From: Janthinobacterium agaricidamnosum
GTDB taxonomy: Bacteria > Pseudomonadota > Gammaproteobacteria > Burkholderiales > Burkholderiaceae_D
Reading direction: 5' to 3'
Length of the DNA stretch: 64,000 bases
Assembly (NCBI RefSeq): GCF_003667705.1
Contig: NZ_CP033019.1
Span: forward strand, 3,410,001-3,474,000
Part shown: piece by piece, positions 1 through 8,317 of the stretch
Layout: every line of letters starts with the position of its first letter
How positions within the stretch are numbered: position 1 is the stretch's first letter
Notes under the pieces: model-generated
The model's database searches: none
What the model was told of the DNA's origin: nothing
Seen by the model: the letters and a program-made list of their open reading frames with translations, nothing else
Translations under genes and position numbers: made by a program

Positions 1-41
1 GCCGATCACCGTCACGGCAAGATAAACCAGCGTCGCCCGCC

Positions 42-82
42 AACGGGGCGCAGCGGGACACACGTCCGCTGCGCCCCGTTTT
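42..82 (+). terminator. Rho-independent terminator of a gene left of the window
   Basis: A perfect 15-bp stem (42-56 with 66-80) encloses a 9-base loop and ends in TTTT. In one forward frame a stop codon lies at 23-25, 16 bases before the stem, so the first bases may be the last codons of a plus-strand gene. The stem probably ends that transcript before the toxin-antitoxin promoter. Confidence 0.8.
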
Positions 83-97
83 GCATGCGCGCGGCCG

Positions 98-126
98 TTG
101 CAACGAATCCGAAAAAGGAGTATAAA
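98..126 (+). promoter_or_regulatory. Predicted sigma70 promoter of the toxin-antitoxin pair
   Basis: TTGCAA (98-103) and TATAAA (121-126) are separated by exactly 17 bp in a locally AT-richer stretch, 36 bp before the antitoxin start codon. Both hexamers are close to the sigma70 consensus. This is a prediction from sequence only. Confidence 0.6.
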
Positions 127-128
127 TA

Positions 129-156
129 GTCCTTAAACAGAGTTTTATTGAAGGAC
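129..156. promoter_or_regulatory. Inverted repeat between promoter and antitoxin start
   Basis: GTCCTT (129-134) is mirrored by AAGGAC (151-156), just downstream of the -10 box. The right arm contains the ribosome binding site GAAGGA (150-155) of the antitoxin gene. It could be the operator bound by the Xre-type antitoxin, as is usual for autoregulated toxin-antitoxin operons, or a hairpin that masks the ribosome binding site. Confidence 0.4.
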
Positions 157-161
157 ATATC

Positions 162-599
162 ATGCATCTCGCCTATGCCTATCCCAAGAGCCGCTTCGAG
201 CCGGCCGTGCTCGTCGACCTGAACGCCAAAGCCGAGCGCGAACGATTGTCGCAAGCGGCACTGAAGGGGTTTTTCAAGCTGGCCGCCGCGTGGAAACTGC
301 GCGACGACGATGCGCGCGAATTGCTGGGCGGCCTGTCCAGCAGCGCCTGGTACGAGTGGAAGAAGCACCCGGACCGCGTGCTGGAAGTGGACCGCATCAC
401 GCGCATTTCCTATTTGCTGGGCATCTACAAGGCCTTGCACATCCTGTACGGCGACAAGCTGGCCGACGAATGGGTAAGTTTGCCCAACAAGAACCCGATC
501 TTTGGCGGCCGCACGCCCCTGTCGCAGATGCTGGCCGGCGGCTTGCTGGCCATGCAGACCGTGCGCAAGCTGCTCGACGCGCGCCGCGGAGGGCTGTGA
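162..599 (+). CDS. Xre/MbcA/ParS-type antitoxin
   Basis: A 145-residue antitoxin of the Xre/MbcA/ParS (DUF2384) family, expected to bind and neutralise the RES toxin encoded next and to repress the shared promoter. Residues about 30-66 form the helical N-terminal part, and residues about 75-142 match the toxin-binding C-terminal domain, with the typical run RISYLLGIYKALHILYGD followed by a WV...N..F.G..PL segment. The start is supported by GAAGGA six bases upstream. The next gene begins inside its stop codon (GTGA at 596-599), so the two are translationally coupled. Family membership is clear by pattern; DNA binding is inferred. Confidence 0.88.
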   Translation: MHLAYAYPKSRFEPAVLVDLNAKAERERLSQAALKGFFKLAAAWKLRDDDARELLGGLSSSAWYEWKKHPDRVLEVDRITRISYLLGIYKALHILYGDKLADEWVSLPNKNPIFGGRTPLSQMLAGGLLAMQTVRKLLDARRGGL

Positions 600-1309
600 T
601 CGTGCCGGCCGCCGCGAATTCCCTGCTGCCGCCGCTGGCCGCCTTGCGCCAGATCGACACCTGCCGCCTGATCCCGTCGCGCTTCGCCGACATGGAGGAT
701 TCCGTGCTGGCACCGCTGGCCGAAGACGACGACCACCTGCGCGAGCTGTTCGAGCTCGATAACGCCACCAACGCGCGCCTGGTGGCCGAGTACGGCGGCG
801 CGCCAGGAATTGGCGTGGACGAGCTGGTTTTTGGCGTGCCGCACTTTCGCATCATCAACGCCGCCTACACGTATGCCCGCCCGGAAGGGGCGCGTTTCAA
901 CGATGGCGAACGGGGTGCCTGGTATTGCGCCTTCGACATGAAAACGGCGCTGGCCGAGATCATTTTCCACAAGACCGTGGAATACCAGGAAATCGACTAT
1001 TTCGACGACAGCGTCAGCTACCAGTCGCTGCTGGCCGATTTTTCCGCCAGCTTCCACGACCTGCGCGGCCAGGAGCGCTACCAGGCTTGCCTGGACCCGG
1101 CCAGCTACATCGCCTCGCAAGACCTGGCCGCCATCCTGCTCGACGCGGGTTCCATGGGCGTCATCTTCCCCAGCGTCCGGCACGCCAGCGGCACCAACCT
1201 GGCCTGCTTCCGCCCTGCCCTGGTGGGCAATGTTCGCAAAGGCGTCGCCTATCGGTTAACATGGCAGGGTACGCCGACGCCGCAGGTGGAAGCCTTGCCA
1301 GGCAAATAA
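596..1309 (+). CDS. RES-domain toxin
   Basis: A 237-residue RES-family protein; characterised members degrade NAD+ or ADP-ribosylate targets and cause growth arrest. Family landmarks: EGARFND with Arg100, the ALAEI segment with Glu121, the PASYIASQDLA block, and FPSVRH with Ser193. These correspond to the Arg-Glu-Ser residues after which the domain is named. The chosen start is a GTG that overlaps the antitoxin stop by four bases; no ATG lies near the expected N-terminus (the next is at codon 33). No truncation is seen, so the toxin is probably active. The pairing with an Xre-type antitoxin is the canonical arrangement. Confidence 0.88.
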   Translation: MIVPAAANSLLPPLAALRQIDTCRLIPSRFADMEDSVLAPLAEDDDHLRELFELDNATNARLVAEYGGAPGIGVDELVFGVPHFRIINAAYTYARPEGARFNDGERGAWYCAFDMKTALAEIIFHKTVEYQEIDYFDDSVSYQSLLADFSASFHDLRGQERYQACLDPASYIASQDLAAILLDAGSMGVIFPSVRHASGTNLACFRPALVGNVRKGVAYRLTWQGTPTPQVEALPGK

Positions 1310-1353
1310 ACCGCGCGCATCGGCATCCGACTCACCGAACATTGATATTTCGC

Positions 1354-1674
1354 ATGCAAACCAATCCTGAAAAAGACACCGAACTGCGCCTCAAAGTAAA
1401 CAGCGAAACGGCCCGCCTGGCCTGGAGCGAACTCGAAAAGCACTTCGCCCAAGGCAATGTCGTCTGGATCGCCAACGAGCTGGACCTGGTCGAAGTGGCC
1501 GTGCGCATCTCGCACGACGACAAGGCCACCATCACGCAATGGATGGTCGACGGCAAGGTCGCCAAGGTCTCGGACCAGCAGGCGCTGGACTGGCAGGCGG
1601 CCGATGCGGCCCTGTGGGCCGTCGTCGTCAGCCCGTTCATTCTGGTGCAGCAGGAAAAGCCGACGAAACACTAA
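1354..1674 (+). CDS. DUF2288 family protein
   Basis: A 106-residue acidic cytoplasmic protein with no signal peptide or membrane segment. It resembles the DUF2288 family over its whole length (TARLAWSELEKHFAQG, VVWIANELDLVEVA, and a C-terminal WVVV-type segment). No biochemical role is known to me. It lies 44 bp after the RES gene and may be read from the same transcript, but the family is widespread without toxin-antitoxin neighbours, so a functional link is doubtful. Confidence 0.75.
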   Translation: MQTNPEKDTELRLKVNSETARLAWSELEKHFAQGNVVWIANELDLVEVAVRISHDDKATITQWMVDGKVAKVSDQQALDWQAADAALWAVVVSPFILVQQEKPTKH

Positions 1675-1711
1675 AGACTGCGTTCGAACAGCAGGCGCAG
1701 CGCGGCAAGTT

Positions 1712-1738
1712 TGACAATGCGCAGCAAGCGCATTGTCA
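1712..1738. terminator. Hairpin between convergent genes
   Basis: An 11-bp perfect stem (1712-1722 with 1728-1738) with the loop AGCAA lies between the DUF2288 gene and the end of the liv operon on the other strand. There is no strong T-run on either side, so it is a weak bidirectional terminator at best. Confidence 0.5.
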
Positions 1739-1756
1739 GCGCATTCTCAACTTGCC

Positions 1757-2479
1757 TCAGTGCCCGCCCCCCAGATACGCCGCGATCACCTTCGGATCGG
1801 TTTTCAGGCTCTCCGCCGGCCCGTGCACGGAAATGCTGCCGTTTTCCAGCACGTAGCCGTAATCGGCCACGTTCAGGGCGGCGGCGGCGAATTGCTCGAC
1901 CAGCAGCATGGTCACGCCTTCGGCCTTCAATCGCGTGATGATGCGGAAGACTTCTTCGACCAGGATCGGCGCCAGGCCCATCGACGGCTCGTCCAGCAGG
2001 ATCACTTCCGGGTTCAGCATCACGGCGCGGGCCATGGCCAGCATCTGCTGCTCGCCGCCCGACAAGGTGCCGGCCAGCTGGTCACGCCGCTCCTTCAGGC
2101 GGGGGAACAGTTCCAGGGCCTTGTCCAAATCTCCCTTGATGTCGCCTTTCGGGCGCGCGCGCGTAAAGCGGGGGAAGGCGCCCAGCAGCAGGTTGTCCGT
2201 CACCGACATCGAGGCGAACACGCGCCGCCCTTCCGGCGAATGGGCCAGGCCGGCGCGCGCGATGCGGTGCGAGTCGAGCCCCGTGACATCCTTGCCGCCC
2301 AGGGTGACGGTACCGGATTTGGGTTTGAGCATGCCCGAAATGGCGCGCATGGTGGTGGTCTTGCCGGCGCCGTTCGAGCCGATCAGGGTCACCAGCTTGC
2401 CCTTCGGGACTTCGAGCGAAATCCCGTGCAGGACTTCGACTTTGCCGTAGGCGGCGTGCAGATTGTTAATGGTCAGCAT
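1757..2479 (-). CDS. livF: Branched-chain amino-acid ABC transporter ATPase LivF
   Basis: A 240-residue ABC ATPase of the LivF type, one of two ATPases powering a branched-chain amino-acid/amide importer. Walker A is GSNGAGKTT, the signature is LSGGEQQMLAMARA, Walker B is VILLDEPSMGL, and the switch region is VEQ, with the Gln usual in LivF. It is the last gene of a minus-strand operon, 10 bp after the fused permease-ATPase gene, with AGAGGAA as ribosome binding site. The length is normal. Substrate cannot be told from the ATPase. Confidence 0.93.
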   Translation of the reverse strand: MLTINNLHAAYGKVEVLHGISLEVPKGKLVTLIGSNGAGKTTTMRAISGMLKPKSGTVTLGGKDVTGLDSHRIARAGLAHSPEGRRVFASMSVTDNLLLGAFPRFTRARPKGDIKGDLDKALELFPRLKERRDQLAGTLSGGEQQMLAMARAVMLNPEVILLDEPSMGLAPILVEEVFRIITRLKAEGVTMLLVEQFAAAALNVADYGYVLENGSISVHGPAESLKTDPKVIAAYLGGGH

Positions 2480-2489
2480 GGTCTTCCTC

Positions 2490-4433
2490 TCAGTGCGCCG
2501 CAGGGCTCAGGGTGTCGGCGCTGCCGCCCAAATAGGCTTCGATCACTTTCGGATCGCTTTGGACAAGCGCGGGTGCGCCTTCGGCGATCTTCTGGCCGAA
2601 GTCCAGCACCGTCACCACGTCCGACAGGGCCATCACCACGTCCATGTGGTGCTCGATCAGGATGATGGTGATGCCATGCTCGCGGATCTTGCGGATGATG
2701 GCCATCAGTTCCTTGATGTCGGGCGCCGTCAGGCCCGCCGCCGGCTCGTCGAGCAGCAGCAAACGCGGGTTGAGGCCCAGCGCGCGGCCGATTTCCAGCA
2801 AGCGCTGCTTGCCATACGGCAGATTGCGCGCCTCTTCGTTGGCCAGGTCGGCCAGGCCCACGAACTCGAGGATGCTGGCCGCCCGCTCGCGCGCCGCCGT
2901 CTCTTCGCGCTTGTAGCGCGGCGTATGCAGCATCACGTCCAGCACATTCGACTTGAACGTATTGTGCAAGCCCACCAGCACGTTCTCGGTGGCCGTCATC
3001 TCGCCGAACAGCTGCACGTTCTGGAAGGTGCGCGCCACGCCGCCCAGCGCGATTTCGGACGGCGTACGCCCGGAAATGACGGCGCCCGCAAATTCCACCT
3101 TGCCCGCCGTCGGCTTGTAGATCCCCGTCAGCACGTTCATCATCGTGCTCTTGCCCGAGCCGTTCGGCCCGATCAAGCCGTGCACGGAGCCTTGCGTGAC
3201 GTTCAGGTCCACCTGGTTCAGCGCTTTCAGGCCGCCGAACTGCATCAGCGCCTGCTCCACGCGCAGCAGGGTCGCGCCCTGCTGCCCGCCTTGGGCGTGG
3301 TCGAACGGCGCCACGCCGTGCGAAGCGACGGCCTGCACATGGCGCCGGCCCTTGCCGATAAAGCTCATCAAAAAGCCCACGATGCCGTCCTGCAGGTAGT
3401 ACACGACAAACAGGGTCATCAGGCCGAAGATGGTCAAACGCCAGTCGACCATGTTTTCCAGCTTGTAGGAAAACGCGGCCAGGCCGATGGTGGCCGCCAG
3501 GGGCACGAGCACGCCGCGCACGGTGGAGCGTTTTTTCGCCAGCATGAAGGCGGAGCCGATCACGCCCAGCACGGCGGCGGACACGGCAATCTTGCGGAAC
3601 AATTCGATGTCCGACAAGAGGCTGGGCAGCATGACGACGATCAGGGCACCGATCAGCGCGCCCGAACGCGTCTTGCGTCCGCCCATGATGACGGCCAGCA
3701 GGAACAGGATCGTCAGCTCGAAGTTATAGGTATTGGGCGAAATATACTCTTCCGAATACGCATACAGGCTGCCGGCCAGGCCCGCGAAACCGGCGCTGAT
3801 GACGAAGGCATACACCTTGTAGCGGTAGACGGACACGCCCATGCAGTCCGAGGCGATGGGACTGTCGCGCAGCGCTTCGAACGCGCGGCCCAGGTTCGAC
3901 TTCAGGATGCGGTGCACCACCACCAGCGAGATCACCAGCAGCGCGGCGACCATGTAGTAGTACTCCACTTCCGTCAGCTTGTGGCCGAACAGGACGGGCT
4001 TGTGGATCTTGATGCCCATCGGCCCTTCCGTCAGGAAGCTCATCTCGTTGATCAGGATTTGCACGATGGTGCCGAAGGCCAGGGTCACCATGGCCAGGTA
4101 GGGCCCCGTCACGCGCAGGGCCGGCAAGGCCAGGATGGCGCCAAACAGAGCCGCGCCCGCGATACTGGCGGGGATGGCCAGCCAGAACGACACGCCCAGC
4201 TTGAACACCAGCACGCCCGTGGCATATGAACCGATGCCGAACAGGCCCGCATGGCCGAGCGACACCTGCCCCGTGTAGCCGACGACGATATCGAGGCCGA
4301 ACAGCAGAATGGCGTAGATCAGGATAGTCTCGGCCAGGTGAATGTAGTACGGGTTCGGGATAACGATGGGGAACAGCGCGAGCGCGGCCAGGCCCGCCGC
4401 GCTCAGCGCCAGCATGGTGATTTTCTTGTTCAT
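2490..4433 (-). CDS. Fused LivM permease - LivG ATPase
   Basis: A 647-residue fusion of two importer subunits that are separate proteins in Escherichia coli. Residues 1-360 are a LivM-type permease with about nine to ten membrane helices and the LivM landmark GYTGQVSLGHAGLFGIGSYA near residue 52. A linker at about 361-387 leads to a LivG-type ATPase with Walker A GPNGSGKST at 422-430, signature LPYGKQRLLEIGRAL, Walker B LLLLDEPAAGL and switch IEHH. There is no stop or frameshift at the join, and the linker reads as ordinary coding sequence. GAGGA next to the upstream livH stop codon serves as ribosome binding site (7-bp gap). The fusion fixes the stoichiometry of one permease with one ATPase. 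Confidence 0.9.
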   Translation of the reverse strand: MNKKITMLALSAAGLAALALFPIVIPNPYYIHLAETILIYAILLFGLDIVVGYTGQVSLGHAGLFGIGSYATGVLVFKLGVSFWLAIPASIAGAALFGAILALPALRVTGPYLAMVTLAFGTIVQILINEMSFLTEGPMGIKIHKPVLFGHKLTEVEYYYMVAALLVISLVVVHRILKSNLGRAFEALRDSPIASDCMGVSVYRYKVYAFVISAGFAGLAGSLYAYSEEYISPNTYNFELTILFLLAVIMGGRKTRSGALIGALIVVMLPSLLSDIELFRKIAVSAAVLGVIGSAFMLAKKRSTVRGVLVPLAATIGLAAFSYKLENMVDWRLTIFGLMTLFVVYYLQDGIVGFLMSFIGKGRRHVQAVASHGVAPFDHAQGGQQGATLLRVEQALMQFGGLKALNQVDLNVTQGSVHGLIGPNGSGKSTMMNVLTGIYKPTAGKVEFAGAVISGRTPSEIALGGVARTFQNVQLFGEMTATENVLVGLHNTFKSNVLDVMLHTPRYKREETAARERAASILEFVGLADLANEEARNLPYGKQRLLEIGRALGLNPRLLLLDEPAAGLTAPDIKELMAIIRKIREHGITIILIEHHMDVVMALSDVVTVLDFGQKIAEGAPALVQSDPKVIEAYLGGSADTLSPAAH

Positions 4434-4440
4434 GTGGTCC

Positions 4441-5331
4441 TCAGACTTTCTTGATCGCGGCTTTGCCGAACAGGCCGGACGGCTTGACGGCCAGCACCAG
4501 CAGCAAGAGCAGCAGGCCGGGCACTTCCTTGTAGCCGGTAGAAATGTAGTAGCCGGTGGTCGTTTCCGCGATGCCCAGGATCAGGCCGCCGACGATGGCG
4601 CCCACGCCCGAGGTCAGCCCGCCGATGATGGCCACGGCAAACGCTTTCAGGCCCAGCGAGGCGCCCATGGTGGCCCCCGTCAATGTCAGCGGCGCCACCA
4701 GCACGCCCGCGAAGGCCGCCGTGGCCGACGACAGCGCATAGGAAAAGGTGATGACCATGCCCGTGTTGATGCCCATCAAACCGGCCGCGTCGCGGTCGTT
4801 GGCCGTCGCCACGACGGCCTTGCCGTAGATCGATTTGCGGTTGAATACTTCGACGGCCAGCATGATGGCCAGCGCGCCGACGATGACGGCCACCTGCATC
4901 TGCTGCACGTTGGCGCCAAACACCTGGAACGGCGCGGCCGACAGGGGCGACGGGAACATCAGGTCATCCTTGCCCCAGATGTTTTCCGCCACGTTCTTGA
5001 AAATGATGGCCAGCGCGATGGTCGACATGATCCAGCCGAATTCGGACTTGATCTTGATGGCGGGCCGCACGCCTATCCATTCGACGAACACGCCCTGCAA
5101 GGCGCCGAAGACGATGACGATGGGGATCATCAGCAGGTAGCTCATGTAGGGCCCGCCGTGGATGGTGCCCACCAGCGACAGGCCCACGAGCGCGCCCAGC
5201 ATCAGCGATTCGCCCTGGCCGAAGTTGAGGGTGCCGGACGTGGCAAAGGTCAGCTGGTAGCCGAAGGCGATGACGGCATAGATCATGCCCAGCGCGATGC
5301 CGCTGAAGACGAGCTGCAGGAAGATTTCCAT
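4441..5331 (-). CDS. livH: Branched-chain amino-acid ABC transporter permease LivH
   Basis: A 296-residue inner-membrane permease of the LivH type with about eight hydrophobic segments. The N-terminal FLQLVFSGIALGMIYAVIAFG and the following GTLNFGQGESLMLGA segment are typical of LivH. It pairs with the LivM half of the downstream fusion protein. It is preceded by an 85-bp gap from the binding-protein gene that holds a terminator-like hairpin, which would make the permease less abundant than the binding protein. Confidence 0.92.
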   Translation of the reverse strand: MEIFLQLVFSGIALGMIYAVIAFGYQLTFATSGTLNFGQGESLMLGALVGLSLVGTIHGGPYMSYLLMIPIVIVFGALQGVFVEWIGVRPAIKIKSEFGWIMSTIALAIIFKNVAENIWGKDDLMFPSPLSAAPFQVFGANVQQMQVAVIVGALAIMLAVEVFNRKSIYGKAVVATANDRDAAGLMGINTGMVITFSYALSSATAAFAGVLVAPLTLTGATMGASLGLKAFAVAIIGGLTSGVGAIVGGLILGIAETTTGYYISTGYKEVPGLLLLLLVLAVKPSGLFGKAAIKKV

Positions 5332-5355
5332 GGTGTTCCCCGAAGGATGGGAGAT

Positions 5356-5392
5356 AAAAAAATGGCCAGTCCTGATTCCTCAAGGCTGGCCA
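5356..5392 (-). terminator. Intra-operon terminator-like hairpin
   Basis: On the minus strand, TGGCCAG (5386-5392) and CTGGCCA (5363-5369) form a stem, with further partial pairing inside the 16-base loop, and a run of seven T follows. It sits between the binding-protein gene and livH. It probably lets only part of the transcripts continue into the membrane genes, giving excess binding protein. Confidence 0.6.
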
Positions 5393-5416
5393 CTGCGCGG
5401 CGAATGTCTGCCAGGC

Positions 5417-6580
5417 TTATTTCGCGAGGACGACTTTGCCGTCCTTGACTTCGCCGAAGACCGTCAGGTCGGCCGTGATCGCTTCATGGTTGGTCTTGCT
5501 GAACGGCTTGTTGTAGGTGGTGACGGCGCCTTCCACCTTCTCATTCAGGTTTTCCAGCGCGGCGCGCACTTTCGGACCATCCGTGCCGCCCGCCTGCTTG
5601 AAGGCGGCGGCCAGCAGGTAAATGGAATCGTAGCCTTGCGCGGCCGAGACGGCCGACGGCATGCGTCCGCCCGACGGCTTGTAGGCGGCCACATAGGCGT
5701 CGATGAAGGCCTTGCGCTTCGGCGTGCTGGCGTCCTGGATGAAGGTTTGCGGCATGCGCGTGCCGTTGCCGTTCTTGCCCGCGTTGTCGATGAAATTGCC
5801 CATGGCCAGGGTCCAGCTGCCGATCAGCGGCACTTTCCAGCCCAGTTTTTCCATGCCGTTGGCGATCTGCGCCAGTTCCGGGCCGATGCCGTAGGTCAGC
5901 ACGACTTCCGCCCCCGCCTGCTTGGCTTTCAGCAGCTGGGCCGTCATGTCGACGTCCTTGATGTTGTATTTTTCAACGACGACGGGCTTGATGCCCTTCT
6001 TGTCGAGCGCCTTTTCCAGGTCTTCACGGCCCAGCTGGCCATAGTTGGTGGAATCGGCCAGGATCGCCACTTTCTTGAACTTGCGGTTCTCGATCGCTTC
6101 ATGCACGATCATGCCGGACTGGATCGTGTCATTGGCCGCATTGCGGAAGATGTAGTTTTCCGGCTGGTCGGCGAATTGCTTGGTGACGATGGAGCCCGTC
6201 GCCACATTGTTCATGACGGGAATTTTCGCTTCCTGGTAGAAGCGCTGCGAAGCGAGGGCCACGCCCGTGTTGATGTAGCCGACCGTGGCGGCGACCTTTT
6301 CCTTGTTGATCAGTTCCTGGGCGATCTGCACGCCGCGTTCGTTCTTCGCTTCGTCATCGCGCTCGATCAGCAGCAAGGAACGGCCCAGTACGCCACCCTT
6401 GGCATTGATTTCCGCGACAGCCAGCTTGACGCCGTCGCGCATCGACACGCCCATCGGCGCGGAACCGCCCGTAAACGGTCCGGACACGCCGATCTTGATG
6501 GGGTCGGCTGCGACTGCCGCCTGCGAGAAACCCAAAACCAAACTTGCCACGAGCAATTTCTGTTTCAAATTCATTGTCAT
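5417..6580 (-). CDS. Periplasmic binding protein of the branched-chain amino-acid transporter
   Basis: A 387-residue type I periplasmic binding protein (LivK/LivJ class) that captures the substrate and delivers it to the LivH/LivM permease. Residues 1-24 are a signal peptide ending AAVAADP. The mature start PIKIGVSGPFTGGSAPMG and the later YDSIYLLAAAFKQAGG block are typical. It is the first gene of the operon, with AGGAGA as ribosome binding site and a predicted promoter 75-100 bp upstream. Family is sure; the ligand could be leucine-type amino acids or another small amide or acid. Confidence 0.9.
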   Translation of the reverse strand: MTMNLKQKLLVASLVLGFSQAAVAADPIKIGVSGPFTGGSAPMGVSMRDGVKLAVAEINAKGGVLGRSLLLIERDDEAKNERGVQIAQELINKEKVAATVGYINTGVALASQRFYQEAKIPVMNNVATGSIVTKQFADQPENYIFRNAANDTIQSGMIVHEAIENRKFKKVAILADSTNYGQLGREDLEKALDKKGIKPVVVEKYNIKDVDMTAQLLKAKQAGAEVVLTYGIGPELAQIANGMEKLGWKVPLIGSWTLAMGNFIDNAGKNGNGTRMPQTFIQDASTPKRKAFIDAYVAAYKPSGGRMPSAVSAAQGYDSIYLLAAAFKQAGGTDGPKVRAALENLNEKVEGAVTTYNKPFSKTNHEAITADLTVFGEVKDGKVVLAK

Positions 6581-6940
6581 CTCCTCTGCTACAACGTTTT
6601 AAATGCCACTTATTTTTATTGTCGTACGCTGGATAACCGCCCCATCGATAAATCATTGTAGGTGAGTAAACATGCACCAGCAACAACTACATATGACGCG
6701 TCGCAACATGCAGAAAAGAGCTAATTGCTGGCCCGATGTCAGTCTTTTGTAAGGAAAATATGACGCAAATTGGAACACACTGCACCATTTGGCAACAGCC
6801 CTGGCGCCGATACGGGGCCGCCAGGCGACTTCACAGCGAGCTGATCTGGCGCAATACTGCGACTGCCCAGCATGCTAACGTCGGCCATGCCAGCGCGTGC
6901 GCGCCGGCCCCGTCAGCCACTGCTACCGCATGGAGGCCAT
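6581..6940. other. Divergent intergenic region (liv operon / lipoprotein gene)
   Basis: A 360-bp non-coding stretch. The left part is AT-rich and holds the liv promoter. The right part becomes GC-rich toward the lipoprotein gene. No repeat or RNA gene was recognised, and no convincing promoter for the plus-strand gene was found. Confidence 0.5.
6655..6683 (-). promoter_or_regulatory. Predicted promoter of the liv operon
   Basis: On the minus strand, TTGCTG (6678-6683) and TACAAT (6655-6660) are spaced by 17 bp, about 75 bp before the binding-protein start. The -10 box matches five of six consensus bases. Confidence 0.5.
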
Positions 6941-7849
6941 ATGCAGCGCCCGTCGAACTCGTCCATTTCCACCCTGCTTCTTTGCGCCAGCGCCAGCCTG
7001 CTGCTGGGCGGCTGCGCCGCCAACCTGGCGCCCGTGCGCAGCTTCGCCGAACAGACGCAAAAGGTGTCGCTGCACTTCGAACCCATGCTGGCAGGCGGCG
7101 TCCGCAGCTGCATGGACAAGGCCATGCGCAAGCGTCTGATCCTGGCCGAGCGTTTCGATGCGCAAGCGAGCGAACAGGCGGCGCGCGCCGATTGCGCCGC
7201 GATCGCGCAAGCCAGCGCGTCGATCGCCAGCCTGAACGACGTCCTGCTGCGCTATGCCCAGACCATGGCGGCGCTGGCCGATGACAAGCTGCCCGTCTAC
7301 AAGGAAGAGTTTTCCGGCCTCGGCGATGCGCTGGGCAGCCTCGCGCAGCCGGGCGCCGGCGCGCCCCTGCTCGATGCGGACAAGCTGGCCAAGGTCGTCA
7401 AACTGAGCGAGCATCTGAGCCGGCTGGCCACGCAGCGCCGGCAGAAATCGGCCTTGCGCGAATTGCTCGACGAGCAGGAAGCCGTCGATATCGTCAGCAA
7501 TGCGCTCAAGGAGTATGCGCAACGCAGTTACCGGGCCGGCTTGCAGGATGAATTGCGCGACCTGGATCTGCTGCGCGGCGCCGTCGATAACGCCGCGCCG
7601 CGCGAACCGCTGGCCGCCAACTACATCCGCACGCGCTTGCACCTGGAAGGCCGGCAGTTGCAGGAAAGGGAAAAGATCGTCGCCGCGTATGTCGCCGCCG
7701 TCGACGCGCTGCAAGCGAGCGTGGCCTCGCTGCGGGCCAATCTCGACCGCCTGCAGGCGCCGGAACTGGAGCGGCAGCTGGCGCAATTTTCACGCGACGT
7801 CGACACGCTGCAGCGGCAAGCGGCGTTCTATGCCCCCGCCCGCTGGTAA
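6941..7849 (+). CDS. Predicted lipoprotein of unknown function
   Basis: A 302-residue protein with a lipoprotein signal: a hydrophobic segment at about 11-24 and lipobox LGGC with Cys25. The mature part is highly charged and almost entirely predicted helical, with heptad-like stretches at about 190-290, so a coiled coil is likely. I recognise no enzyme motif. GGAGG lies five bases before the chosen ATG; an upstream in-frame start would spoil the signal peptide. It is followed after 24 bp by a small helical protein that probably belongs to the same transcript. Confidence 0.75.
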   Translation: MQRPSNSSISTLLLCASASLLLGGCAANLAPVRSFAEQTQKVSLHFEPMLAGGVRSCMDKAMRKRLILAERFDAQASEQAARADCAAIAQASASIASLNDVLLRYAQTMAALADDKLPVYKEEFSGLGDALGSLAQPGAGAPLLDADKLAKVVKLSEHLSRLATQRRQKSALRELLDEQEAVDIVSNALKEYAQRSYRAGLQDELRDLDLLRGAVDNAAPREPLAANYIRTRLHLEGRQLQEREKIVAAYVAAVDALQASVASLRANLDRLQAPELERQLAQFSRDVDTLQRQAAFYAPARW

Positions 7850-7873
7850 GCGGCGCGCACACAGGAGTATCCC

Positions 7874-8296
7874 ATGGCCCCACTGACCGAACTGAGCGAA
7901 CTGACGAAAGACCAAAGCTACGCCATCGCCGACAACCTGGCGCAGGCGTCGAGCCTGGTGCTGGAATTGCGCATCCGCGAACGCGAGGCGCTGGCGCCGG
8001 ACGAGCGCGCGCTGCTGGAACAATATGAAAATCACCTGGACCAGATGGTCGCGCTGTTCCGTGCGTATGGCATTTACCTGACGGCCGAAGGCGCCGAGCA
8101 GGCGCGCGTCGACATCGAGGGCGCCATCGCCAAGGGCAAGTCGCAGCTCAAGCGCATCGCCGACATCAAGGCGGCCATCGGCACGGCGGCACGGCTGGTC
8201 GACCTGGGCGCCGCCATTTTGTCGCGCGACCCGTTCGCCATCGGCGAGGCGGCGGCCAGCTTGCGGGCCAAGCCTAAAAAAGACGCTCAGGCTTGA
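7874..8296 (+). CDS. Small helical protein of unknown function
   Basis: A 140-residue protein without signal peptide, charged and predicted mostly helical. A segment at about 106-125 (IGTAARLVDLGAAILSRDPFAIG) is weakly hydrophobic. AGGAGT precedes the ATG. It seems paired with the upstream lipoprotein gene, and the two might form a cytoplasmic/periplasmic couple, but no family was recognised. Confidence 0.65.
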   Translation: MAPLTELSELTKDQSYAIADNLAQASSLVLELRIREREALAPDERALLEQYENHLDQMVALFRAYGIYLTAEGAEQARVDIEGAIAKGKSQLKRIADIKAAIGTAARLVDLGAAILSRDPFAIGEAAASLRAKPKKDAQA

Positions 8297-8317
8297 CCCG
8301 GCCGCCAGGCAAGCGGC

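Noticed and set aside
1-41. Partial coding region at the left edge
   Set aside because: One frame gives eight codons and a stop at 23-25, followed by a terminator. This is suggestive but too short to annotate as a gene.
2463-4229. Long plus-strand open frame of 588 codons
   Set aside because: It lies antisense to the LivM-LivG fusion, has repeated His/Gln/Arg-rich composition typical of a shadow frame in high-GC DNA and matches no family.
6760-7284. Plus-strand frame starting after AAGGA at 6751-6755
   Set aside because: The ribosome binding site looks good, but the frame soon runs into the lipoprotein gene in another phase and its translation has shadow composition. A short leader peptide cannot be excluded.
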